A DNA stretch of 64,000 bases from Channa striata (taxonomy: Eukaryota; Chordata; Actinopteri; Anabantiformes; Channidae): NCBI GenBank assembly GCA_033026295.1, contig CM065175.1, positions 24,408,437-24,472,436 on the forward strand, in the 5' to 3' direction. Each line of letters begins with the position of its first letter. Position 1 is the stretch's first letter. The notes beneath the pieces were generated by a model. It made no database searches, had not been told where the DNA came from, and saw nothing but the letters and a program-made list of their open reading frames with translations. The translations under genes and the position numbers were made by a program. Positions 46,201 to 57,125 of this stretch are shown in pieces.

Positions 46201-49200
46201 GCCCACACAAGCCGTACTTTAGCCTTGAGAATAGGCCGCATGTGTTCGTACAGCCACACGCCTGCACACACAGAGCATCCCTTTATAACAGCAGCTCTCA
46301 CACAAACCGGCACAAAGACCTCCCACACCGAGAGACGGTTTAGATGCAGAGCTTCTAGCTGAGGAAGGTGTAGAGGTTGATCCATTAAGAAAAAAACAAT
46401 ATATTCATTATGGAAGTTTGTTGTTCTTGCCAAAATGTGTTGCCCTGTTTGTGTGAGACGCTTTTGCAATTGCAGTGTAAAAAATGCTTTTTGAGGCTGG
46501 TAAACGGTTTGTTCTGAGTAAAGAGATCGGTCTAGGACATGTTAAAGTAAAAATGTAGGTGCTACTTCACACTGCTGATGTTTCTGCGGTGTAACTCAAC
46601 ACCTTGGACGGCACATTCTTCTGATGAGCTGGTGTGGGGTCAAAGTAGGGGCAACTACAGAACTTCAGGGTTTGTTTTATATGAATGTACCTAAACTATA
46701 CAGGTTAGGTGAAATACTAGTATACTAATGTTTATTGCTATTGCAAAAAGTAAGTCTACTTGTATTTGCGTTACTGTACAAAGTGCTTGCTGGCTGCTCC
46801 GTAAGGCAGCTGTCATTGTTTGTTTTTCAAGCTAATAATAAAAGTTTAATACGGCCATTATGAATGAACCCTCATCAGTTACATCATCCTGTGTGTTAAG
46901 ATTGTTGCTGGATTTTTTTTTTTTGAACAAATAGAGAAACAGTGAAATAGTGTTTGAAGCTTCTTTTCTCTCAGCCATTTTCTGCCAGATGTGGGTTTGA
47001 CCAGCATCACTGTTGGCTACGTGACAAACATGCTTTTCAATCTAACCACTACAAATAACAAATACTTGTTCAGGCCTGATATTCGCTCTGATTTGCACAA
47101 TGCCACAAGAAAACCTAATTTTAGGTTATATTTCCTAAAAAACATACAGTGAAATGCACGACTAAAACTCTGATTTCCTACTGTCAACCTTAACTTAGAT
47201 TGTATTGCTTGTTTGTTGTAAAATGTAAATGGTCTTTATTCAGCTGCAAACAGCCAGGAATAGCTGCAGTTTCTCATGACTTTGAGGCCTTTTTTTTTAG
47301 ATATTACAAACATTAGTCAGGCGTCACAGAAATGTTTTTCTATTTTTGGTTTAACTTATTCTTATATTGTCTAAGCAAAAAATAACCAAGAAACGGTTAG
47401 AAAATGTGAATCCAAAAGACTGTCACCCCCAAAACGTGCTATTTACTAAAATTTCACAGGTCTGAAATTCACAACTGTTGTTTTGAGCTTAAATATTAGA
47501 GACTTGTGCATTTAAGATATTAATAACATGGTATCAGTATCACTGTGACTCAACAGTATTCAAATAAACCAACTGTGTGTGTGTGTGTTTTTTTAATCTC
47601 TTTGCAGACTGAAGCCCCTGGACATTGAGTTTATGAAACGGTTGCACGAGAAAGTGAATGTCATTCCACTGATTGCCAAAGCAGACACCCTCACCCCGGA
47701 GGAATGCCAACAGTTCAAGAAGCAGGTCAGTGATTTCCAAAGACGCAAACATCATCAGAAAAAACTATCTCCGAGACTGTGTTTTCTACTGCGGTCATCA
47801 GTATGATTGCAGTGCTGGGCATCTTGGTGCAAAGTCGGGCAAAGAACATTTCCACTGGTTTGGACCGAGGTGACCCATGACGTGTTCTACTGTGCAGAAG
47901 CTTTTTATAAAGAGGACAAAAACAAAATATATAAAAAAACACAAATTGGAAGCTGCTGTAAGATGTAAGATGCAAACAGCTTGCACTTGTGCGTCAATAA
48001 TGTTTGTAATTGAGCAGAAGACATCCCACATTTTCTTTCAGCAGTCACATGAAGCGTGAGGGGACTTGATTTTTATTAAAATTATGACGAGTATTGAGTA
48101 ACAGCAGGGCCCAGATTTTTGGCATTGTTTAAAAAAAACATCTTTGCAGATACGTCACAATGTGAACCTGTTTTATTTACACTAGATAATAGTTCATGTT
48201 TCGTTGTAACAACGTACAGCTCTGCTCTTCTTTTTTCCTGCTAGATCATGAGGGAAATCCAAGAGCACAAAATCAAGATCTATGAGTTCCCTGAAACAGA
48301 CGATGAAGAGGAGAACCGGCTGGTGAAGAAAATCAAGGTGCTCCATGTCGCCTGCCGTATCCACGTAACAAATCAGTGAGCTAATTAAAAACCGAGCAGA
48401 AGATCCTTTCAATTCATGCATTAATCATGCCCATGTGTTTTTCTTCTGCTAGGACAAGTTGCCGCTGGCTGTAGTAGGAAGCAACACCATCATCGAGGTG
48501 AACGGCAAACGGGTCAGAGGCAGACAATACCCCTGGGGGGTCGCAGAAGGTATGACTGTTGTTAGTGTCTTGTTTCCACAGTCTGAAATTCCAAAATTAC
48601 AGAAGTAGGAGAGACTCAATCTATGGATGGATTTGAACCAAATTTGGGCACGAAATAAAAGGAATAAGGGACTTTTACTTAATATATCCGCACAGTAAGC
48701 GGAAGAATGTAGTGTAATTGTCAGATATGCAGGAATTGCTTTTGTGCGACGTTTCTTAGCATCTTGCCAACAGAAAGATCATCATACCTAAGGTGTCACT
48801 TGGTTATTTGACTTTTCAGCTACGCCAGGAGTTTGCGATAACAACAATTTATTGTGTCTTTATTAATTCAACCAATGTCTTTTAAATTCCAAACAAAATT
48901 CCACATGTGCCTCAATTTTATTTTAGACACTGACTTTGATTCCTATTATTTTCTGTCTGGTTTATTTTGTCTGTCCTAGTTGAAAACAGCGACCACTGCG
49001 ACTTCACCATCCTCAGGGATATGCTCATCAGGTACTGTTAAATGCATGGAGCACAAGGCAACTCTGTCAGACCTAGGAGATGTAGTTGGACTCTAAGTCA
49101 GCCGTTTTAATATTTTCATATCTTTGTCATCCATTCCCAGAACTCACATGCAGGACCTGAAGGACGTGACAAACAACGTCCACTATGAAAACTACCGCAG

Positions 49201-52200
49201 CAGAAAGCTGGCTGCTGTCACCTACAATGGAGTAGACAACAACAGGGCTAAAGCACAACTGTCCACTAAGTAAGTCGCCAACCAAGTGCAAGTTTAGCTT
49301 TGAAACTGTATCGTTATTACTTTTATCCGCACGTTGACCTAGGTGCATTATTCATTGCAGATCCTAGTTTGAGAGCGTGTTGTTAGCCATGTGTGCAGTG
49401 TGAGCTTCAGCATTATCTGAATAGTTCATTCTGTTTTCAGCTTCAGAACAATTGTCAGTATTAGAAAGATTTATATATAAATCCTACACAAAGCACAACT
49501 AGGTGCTTGTAATATGTCATCTCAGTCATTCAGGTTTGGTTACGCAAATGCAGCTTCTTCAGTCTGAATAAAAGTGGCCGGGGAAGCCAGTGCTCGAATA
49601 AGCAAAAACTTTCTACCCAGCAAGAAAGAAAGAATTCCAGTTGACATGACTGAACCTTTGGGTACAACACATTTAGATATTTTATACTGAGTAAAATTGG
49701 TATTGACGTTTTAGGCGTTTGTTGAGAATAATGTGATAATCTAATTTGATTTCGTAAATTTGTGTTAATACACTTTTCCTAGCTACATGTGTAAACTGAG
49801 AGAAATGTTTGTGAAAGGAATATAACAGACATTTTTCCTGAAGGAAGTGATTGCAGATGCTCTTATGTCATGGGCTCAGATTTCGGTTCCAGCTACTGGA
49901 AAAGGCAAAGCTAGAAAAGTTTGATTATTTCATTGTTTCATTTTTTTCTGTCATCTAACATTTAAAAATTACCCAATGATTGTGCTTTTGTTGTAGTCAC
50001 TCACTCGTATTAAATCGTGCCACTGATTTTCATTCACAAATTGAAAGCACCATGCTGCTGTCTGACTGACGTAGTAACAAGCAATGACTTTAACTCACCA
50101 AGCTAAAATCTGAGCTCTACAGCTGAATTGACATCTCCCACTGCTAATGCTAACACACAGATCACAAGACCAACATCATCGTTTTCACTAAATGACTAGT
50201 TTGTGTAACAAAATATTTCTGATAGGTTGTGGTTTTGTTTTAGTGCATGACCTCATCATTGCATGCTGTGTGTGTCTGTGTGCGTGTGTTTTTGTTTTAA
50301 TTTTTAGAATTGAGACGGTTGAAGGAATGTAAGTGCTCATTTTTTTTTCCCCAAACATTTTTCGAACCTTATAGAAGATTCGTTTCTCCTTGATCCTGCC
50401 TCTGTTATTCCTCTTGGCTGCATTCGGGTGTTTGCTCTCCTCTCTGTTGACTCGGGGCCCCACTACTTCCCTCTGTCACGTTTTTCCAGGAACGGCTGGA
50501 GGAAAAATGAGTTGCCACACCTTCTGATGAATGAATCTAGTTTGACAACCATTGTTGTGATGCTTTTATTTTTTTCCCCCAACAACAAAAGCTATGAGTC
50601 TTTCCATCGGTCTATTCATTGCTGCTTCCACCTGCTGCTGCTGCTTTGTTTAATACCAGACACCTGTTTGAAATATACGGAGCGGTTACCAGCATTTATG
50701 ATGTAAAGTGAAACAGAAATTATAGCTAAAGATTTTACACATGAATATTACAGCTTGAAAATCTTATCTTTGCCTGTCACTATATGAATATTAAACATCA
50801 GGCCAGAAAACAGCTTGTCAAGAACTTTACAAGCTTTGCTCTTGTCCTCATAATTACAGGTAACCACGCCTTATGTTTCCCGACTGGTCTCTGTGAACTT
50901 AAATGCTAATATTTAACGCACCATCTACACTAATAAACAGCTTTCACTGGTTCTTCGCATTAGCTTATGGTTCCCATAAATGCTTCACGGTTGGTTTGGT
51001 TTCCTCTTCCTGTTACAGCCTTGTTGGACCCTGTCATCCTAAAACTTTACCTCTTGGTTTGGTTTTCCTCTGGCCCTCCTGTACCTCAGCATTTTTTATC
51101 ATTGGAGGATCTCTTGATGAGAAGAGGGTTTAGTCACATGGTGTTAACTAGAATTGATCTGGTAATTTTTTCTGTCTTTGGCCTTGAGCGCCATGTTCTA
51201 CTGTCAATAGCCAGTCATCCTCCCACCTCTTTCTCTTTATCATCTTTTACTTCTTCTGTAAATTGTTTCTGTCTGCATGCAGACACATTTAAGAGGAGAT
51301 GCAAAAATGAGATTTAAAGTTTAAAGATTTGACTTTTAGAGTTTAGTAAAGTCTGAAAGAGTAATAATCATGACAGGGTAACATTACTGTTAATAATCCT
51401 TCAGCCTTACTATGAGCAGCTTGTTGCTGCACGGTAGTGCTGGTTTAAATCCGTGGACGTTTGTGTGTGTCTCTCTGTCTGTGTGTTTTACACGTGCTCC
51501 CTGTTCAGGAGTCCTTTGGCCCAGATGGAGGAGGAGAGGCGAGAGCACGTGACCAAGATGAAGAAGATGGAGATGGAAATGGAGCAGGTGTTTGAGATGA
51601 AAGTCAAGGAAAAGGTGCAGAAGCTCAAAGACTCTGAAGCAGAGGTAAAAGACATGCTCACACTTTCCCACACATGTACCCTCGGGTAAACGAGCACCGC
51701 AATACAGCAGAAGTCGCTCATGTTTGTTTGGGCTCCTTCCTTCCTCTTGTGCTGACGTGACGCAGCGGTTAGATGTGTGAGACAGCTTGTTGTTGATTTG
51801 TGAGAATGGATGTTCTGTTTGACGGTTCCCTCCATTGTACATCGGTCCCTCAAACCGGACATTAGAATAAGGAGTGTTTGAATGTCTTTGTGTGTCTGTT
51901 GAGCTATTAACAGATAGTTGTTTTTTTTTATTATCTCCATGAGTTCAGATTATTGCAACATGCTGTTTTACTGCAGAACAAACATGACAGCATAGTCAAA
52001 GTATGAAAACTGTTCAAATGTGAGGTGCTTATTGAACGCTGGTGTGTTGGTCAACACATTGTTGAGCAACACCAACATTGCTGCTACAAGTTTTGAATAT
52101 TGTGTAGTCATGAGTCCCACTGCTGAAAGTGTGGCACTTTAAGCGTCTTACATGAAGACTGCGACAGCACTGAATGTGCAGGTTTTCAAGTAAGTCAAAG

Positions 52201-53364
52201 TTAAAAATATTCCCCTGAACATAATAAATTCAGTGTTAGGTTTATTTTTTATCCTCTGCAGCATCTCACCTTGTCTGAAGCATTTCCTGAATCATCTGCC
52301 AGGAGTTATAGAGCTGACAGAGCACAGTTCAATTACAATGAGAACACGACTGATTGGTTTCTCTGTAATTCAGTTACAGTATTTTACCATTATATGTTCC
52401 TCTCTTCCTGTTCACTAGAGTTGACAAAGGTATTGTGTTAAAAAGCTCTTCAGTTCCTACTTTGCAGTGTAGACTGCCTTCAGAAAATATTTTCAACACT
52501 TTCTTGTGTTGTAGATTTAATTTCGAATGAAAACGTGATTTTTTTTTTTTTTTGCACATTTTAATGCAGTTTTACCCTTTTAAAATGTTGGAATATAACT
52601 GAAGCCACTTGTGTTCCGTGTTTAGCTTTTTTGTGTGTGCATCGGTATAAAGCGCTCACGTCCTTGTGTCTCTGCAGCTTCAGCGGCGTCACGAGCAGAT
52701 GAAGAAGAACCTGGAGGCTCAGCACAAGGAGCTGGAGGAGAAGAGACGCGTGTTTGAGGAGGAGAGAGCGAACTGGGAGACCCAGCAGCGCCTGGAGCAG
52801 CAAAAGCTGGAGGCCTCCAGGTACAGACGACTCACCAATGCATCTGTTTGAACCAGCAAAGAATCTGCACATAAGTTTGTGTCTGTTTGCAGTTGTATGG
52901 ACAATATTTCTTTATTAGATTGAAATGACTCTAGGTTTCACTGCTCATCCCATTAGATGTGCGAATATATGCACAAAGCATTTGTACAGACTACAGATAT
53001 TTTAACACCTGAAAAGTGTTTCGACCTGTGAGTCTGCACAAAAAATATGTTTTTTCCAGCACTGAGATAATTCAGTTCATTCCTGGACCCTGATTATGTC
53101 ACGAGAACAATATTTGCATATCTGGTGTTCTTTCTAATTAAACAGCAATCTCCAAAGCACGAACTGCAGTGCTGCGCGTCGTTGGTTTTAGGAATTTAAT
53201 AGGAATATTTTCTGAAGCTGCTGTACATCAGTAACATGAACTGTGTATTTGCTGTAAAAATGAAACGTGTTGCCGAGATATTCCCGACACTGTGTTACTC
53301 ATTGTGTTTTGTCCTTTTCTGCAGGACTCTGGAGAAAAACAAAAAGAAAGGCAAGATCTTTTGA
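40272..53364 (+). CDS. septin7: Septin 7
   Basis: GTP-binding protein of hetero-oligomeric septin filaments at the cell cortex. Coding exons: 40272-40311, predicted 41887-41888, 42104-42206, 43808-43914, 44861-44961, 45064-45198, 47608-47725, 48245-48337, 48453-48549, 48980-49031, 49141-49269, optional 50308-50328, 51509-51644, 52678-52820, 53325-53364; about 431 residues without the optional exon. Seen: [20 protein letters not shown], basic KSVKRGFEF before the G domain, P-loop [16 protein letters not shown] (G3), AKAD (G4), septin element around [11 protein letters not shown], then a long charged coiled coil ([20 protein letters not shown]) ending [10 protein letters not shown]. It closely follows mammalian SEPT7 throughout. 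The start is the weakest part: 40272 or the ATG at 40308 are both possible. A GC-rich first exon lies near the nek10 5' end. Confidence 0.94.
40491..40514. repeat. (GCTA)n short tandem repeat
   Basis: GCTAGCTAGCTAGCTGGCTA-type self-complementary tetranucleotide repeat in septin 7 intron 1, able to form hairpins. Confidence 0.8.
41887..41888 (+). other. septin7: Predicted 2-base microexon of septin 7
   Basis: Exon 1 ends at 40311 in phase 1 (ATG G) and the QQKNLEG exon at 42104 starts in phase 0, so 3n+2 bases are required between them. At 41885-41890 lies AG|CT|GTAAGT. The AG is the first for about 139 bases, downstream of a branch-like ACTGAAA and a long pyrimidine tract. Including CT gives ATG-GCT-CAA-CAA, i.e. 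MAQQK, as in other septin 7 proteins. Unproven. Confidence 0.5.
44821..44853. repeat. (TTTTA)n repeat forming a splice pyrimidine tract
   Basis: ATTTT/TTTTA pentamer repeat directly before the acceptor at 44860 of septin 7. Confidence 0.8.
45445..45465 (+). other. G-quadruplex motif in a septin 7 intron
   Basis: (GGGTGT)3GGG on the transcribed-sense strand: four G3 tracts with three-base loops, a strong intramolecular quadruplex pattern. Confidence 0.6.
45772..47580. other. Part of a large septin 7 intron (45199-47607)
   Basis: No exon, RNA gene or defined repeat recognised; AT-rich with short homopolymers and a GT run just before the acceptor near 47607. Confidence 0.5.
50308..50328 (+). 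other. septin7: Predicted 21-base cassette microexon of septin 7
   Basis: A GT/T-rich tract ends in TTTTTAG|A, followed after 21 bases by AAT|GTAAGTG, a near-consensus donor. The flanking exons meet in phase 2, so inclusion keeps the frame: K-IETVEGM-S is inserted before PLAQMEEER, between the GTP-binding and coiled-coil parts. UGC-containing sequence just upstream fits neuronal microexon control. The 2.2 kb intron around it holds no other good exon. Confidence 0.6.
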
Positions 53365-54189
53365 AGACCGTTGGCAGAGCTGCCCCAACTCGAGTTTTTT
53401 GTTTGCCAATGTTGCCGGTCAGGACACCAGTGTGTGGCACTGACTTCACCCCCCACTCCTCCTCCTCGCCCTCCTCTTCTTTCTTCTCCCCCTCATCTGC
53501 TCCTCTTCCTCTTCCTCCCTCCCAGTTCTGTCTGCCAGCACAGCTGTGCTCCTGCTCCCAGCCACTAGAGGGGGCGCTGGGGGCGTTTTTGGGGCATGTC
53601 GGGTCAATAGGGTCTGAACCACAACAGAGCCCCCTTTCTGCCTCAAGACTAACCATATTCATCATCATCAAAGGATGTGTTTACCTTAACAACAAAAAAT
53701 AACCCCAATTCAGAAAGGCCAAACCCATATTATTATTTTAATTATTATTATTGTTGTTATTATTATGGTTGTTGTTATAACTGAATTATGTCCCCACCTG
53801 AACCTGCTGCTCTCGTTTTCTTCCCGAGTTTGCTTTTCAATTACTGATGTGTACATTTTAATGGAGAGCAAAGTTTTTTTTTTTGTTGTTTTTTTTTTTT
53901 AAATACCCGTTAGACACGTCTGACTGTTGTACAATCAAGTTCTGGTGAGTTTTGTTTGTTTACAGGAACAATGAAAGTAACAGTATCTGAACATTAATCT
54001 GATCTTCTGCCATGTGTTGAAGTAAGAAATGGACAAGGCATTAACTAATCCTTTTGTTTTGAGTCCACCTGCTAAAACCTCTGCCGTCGGGGCAACAGCC
54101 TAAACTGAAAGGTGTCAAAACGAAAGCGAGGAAGAACAATGAAAATACACCTTGGGCCTGTTTATTGATTTAAAATATGGTTAAAGCTT

Positions 54190-54222
<33 letters not shown>

Positions 54223-54600
54223 GCTTTCTTTTCCCTCTGTGTTTAGCTATCTCCTCTAGCCTTGGACCACCATTTATAACGTAATAAGTGTTATATTTCA
54301 CTTTAGTTTATTTTTATATATACCGAGCCAGCTGAAGTAATAACTTCTTTTGTATGTTAAGAAAATTTCCAGAGACTTGACTGCAGCATCCACTGTTGAA
54401 ATAAAAAAACAAAAAGCAAAACTATAACAGTGATCCAAGACGCTTTGGACAAAAAAAATGTTTTTGGTCCCTCTGTGGAATCGATCAGTGGGCAATGAAG
54501 AGTCAATACCACAGTTTGCTTTGGCTATGTACTCCATCTCTGTATTTTTAAATTTATTTTTCATTTGTATTGTACAAAGTCACTTAATAAACCTGTGATG
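53365..54600 (+). other. septin7: Septin 7 3' UTR with polyadenylation signal
   Basis: AATAAA at 54586-54591 is the likely signal. The UTR holds a C/T-rich segment (53440-53530), TTA/TTG repeats (53730-53780) and a T run of about 30 bases (54190-54219). The 136-residue ORF in it (53292-53702) is low complexity and not supported. Confidence 0.65.
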
Positions 54601-55470
54601 ATATTGCGGAGTAAGATGGCGTAATTATGGAAGATGATGTAGATTTACAATGAGGTCCAATGTTTTATGTTGCGTTTTTTTCCCAAATATAACTTGCATC
54701 AAATCCTCCCACAAAATGTAAACTCTGAATACAGAGGTTTGCAAATCATGTGAAAACTAAAAAGTACAAAGACACTCCATCACTGGTGGAACTTATTAGC
54801 ATGATGATTTTTTTTTTTTTTTATTTACGCTATTGAATTTGATGACTGCGTTATTCCATCCATCTTTAACCACTTATTCTGTTCAGAGTACACTGTCAGG
54901 GTCCACCCTGGACAGGTGGACAGACAGACAACGATTTACTCACAGAAACTCGTCTTAAAGTTGTGACGGGCAACAAGAATCTAAAAGTTGTGTAATGTTA
55001 AAATAAAACCTGCTGGAACATTTAACAAATTATGAGATTAATTGACACCAGGCCAGTATCATAATGGAGCATCACAGACGGGCTGAGACTTTCAGAAGTA
55101 AAGATGGAGCACTATTCACCAAATTCATAATTCATATCAATGAAAGATAAAACATGAATGAATGCTGACAAAATATCAGTTTAAACAGACAAAAAATTCT
55201 AATATTTACAATCAAAAATAGGCTTGTAACTATTTGCAGATCACCTCATTTACATTTTACTGTGTCCATAATGGAAATATTACTGATAAATTAGTTTCAG
55301 AGCAATATTTAAACCGTCCAGTGTCACTGATGGCGGGTTGAGTTTCACCACATTATTTAGCCACTGGACGTCACTGTTTGCCTCCATATGTGAAGTTATG
55401 AAATTAAAAAGCACACTGACAACCAAATCAAACAGCCATGTCTGACACGAAGCAGCGTAACTGGAGTTTG
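54601..55470. other. Convergent spacer between septin 7 and the tachykinin gene
   Basis: AT-rich; presumably holds the tachykinin 3' UTR on the minus strand. No other feature is supported. Confidence 0.45.
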
Positions 55471-55472
55471 TC

Positions 55473-56258
55473 TTAGGCGCCTTCCGTCCTCCGAGCAGCT
55501 GAGGCGGCTCCTGCACAGATTCAGTCAGATATTACCAGGCAGATCTATATTTCATGTGAAAGCAGAAGATGTCACAGGTCTCACCTGGATCCTCGAAGCT
55601 CCTTTTACCCATCAGACCCACAAACGTTTGGAATTCATGCCCTGAAATGAAAATATGATTAATGACAACTCGTGTGTGAATGTGTGGAACCGTGTGGACG
55701 AAATCACACTTACATTTACGCGCTCGGTGCGTTTTTGCTGTTTAGGGGACAGAAATAAAAAAGACCTAAATGCAGCAAACATTAATACAGCGTATTAATA
55801 AAGGACAGGCTGGCATCAAAGATCCCTACCAGAGTTTTTCTTCCCCGTCACTCCAACATATCTGCGCGGTCCTGGTTTTCTGGTCATCCTCACTAATATG
55901 TCTCGAATTACTTCAGAGTTTGGCCATTTGTTCTTGAATGAGACACGTAAATGAAAAAAAAATATGATTATTGGATTCACACCTGAGACACAGCAGCTAT
56001 TAACAAAAGACAAAACATCTTGACAATATTGTCTAACTCATAAAACAGTTATTGGTAAGTTATTTTGTGTTAAAGTAAAAACAGGTAGCATCGTGTTTCA
56101 GGAACGGCAAAGTTATACGTTTCCAAAAGTAGAACAGCGTGTTCCTGCTCCTGTACCTGTTCGCTGCCTCCTCTCCAGGTGCCAGCGTCCGTTTCTTGAC
56201 AGAAAACGTTTTCCACAAGCAGCAAAAGAATTAGAACAAGTTTAATCACCTCCATCAT
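55473..56258 (-). CDS. Tachykinin precursor (TAC1/TAC4-like) with degenerate first peptide
   Basis: Five short exons, 56258-56157, 55932-55830, 55737-55714 (24 bases), 55641-55585 and 55510-55473, with agreeing phases, give a 107-residue secreted precursor. Signal peptide: MMEVIKLVLILLLLVENVFC. The exon 2 context IRDILVRMTR precedes KPGPRRYVGVT-GKK, aligned residue for residue with substance P-type undecapeptides (KPxPxxFxGLM). It has Tyr, Val and Thr where Phe, Leu and Met belong. The fourth exon gives RARK-WHEFQTFVGLM-GKR, a canonical neurokinin-A-type peptide with FVGLM, amidation glycine and dibasic site. The 24-base third exon and two-peptide layout match TAC1. Processing would yield one classical tachykinin receptor ligand, plus a second peptide of unknown activity. 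Whether it is tac1 or tac4 is unresolved. Confidence 0.85.
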
Positions 56259-57125
56259 TGGAGACCGTGCGCAATTTCACCAAAATGTCGCCAAATATAT
56301 ATTATATATATAAACTGAATCCTTTTCTATTAAATTAGAAATAATGGTTTATGTGCAGCATCTGATGGATCTTTTCAAATGCCGATGGTTCGCGTCTTTC
56401 CTGAGAAAGCGCCATTTAACGCGTGTTTTGCGCACAAGGCGCTTTTACGCACAACTGGGTTGGAGGATGTGGGTCGATGCTCGTCTCGTGCAATTATTCT
56501 GTGAGTCACGGGGCATCACTTTGACATGTGTTATAATTAGTTTTTATGCCTCCATCTAAAGTTCACACTGGATCTTGAGTTACTGAAACAGATTATTCAG
56601 TGAAAGTCCAACTACGACTATCTATAAAAATCTATATCTAGAGCTCCTCACCGAATATTCACACATTGAAGAAAATGACAAAAAGGAAATGAAAACTTAA
56701 TCGATTCTCAGAAAAGTTTTTCACACATTTTCTTTGTGAAGATTGGGCTCAATAACTGATCATTTAAGCTCTAGTTTACTGTATGATTATGTGTTTGATA
56801 TCAGATAGATAAAAGCCCCACACGAACCGTTCATGACATTAAAGGCTCATCTGAAACCTCAGTTCCGGATCGAACTGCCAACTGGTGGCAATCCCGGTTT
56901 TTCGGAATCGAACGCTCAGTTTGCGCTTTTCACCCTTTCTGTCCCTGTACGGCCGCCATACACCCGGCACGGCCCGCCTCCAACTCAAAGATCTTAGGCT
57001 GCAGGAAGTCAGTGAAACTATCGGTGACACACTTTAACATCAGTGAGAGTTTATTTTCAGATGGAGACAAACTGTTGAAGATCCACTGAGTCTTTGCGCT
57101 CTGTGGTGAGTTCACGGACACTGTC

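Noticed and set aside
51390..51842. 150-residue minus ORF rich in His and Leu
   Set aside because: Antisense shadow of the Lys/Glu/Met-rich septin 7 coiled-coil exon.
53292..53702. 136-residue plus ORF with Pro/Ser runs
   Set aside because: Overlaps the last septin 7 coding exon in another frame and extends through the C/T-rich 3' UTR.
56344..56559. 71-residue plus ORF between the tachykinin and PNGase-like genes
   Set aside because: Short and basic, with no signal, splice or family support; probably chance in the promoter interval.
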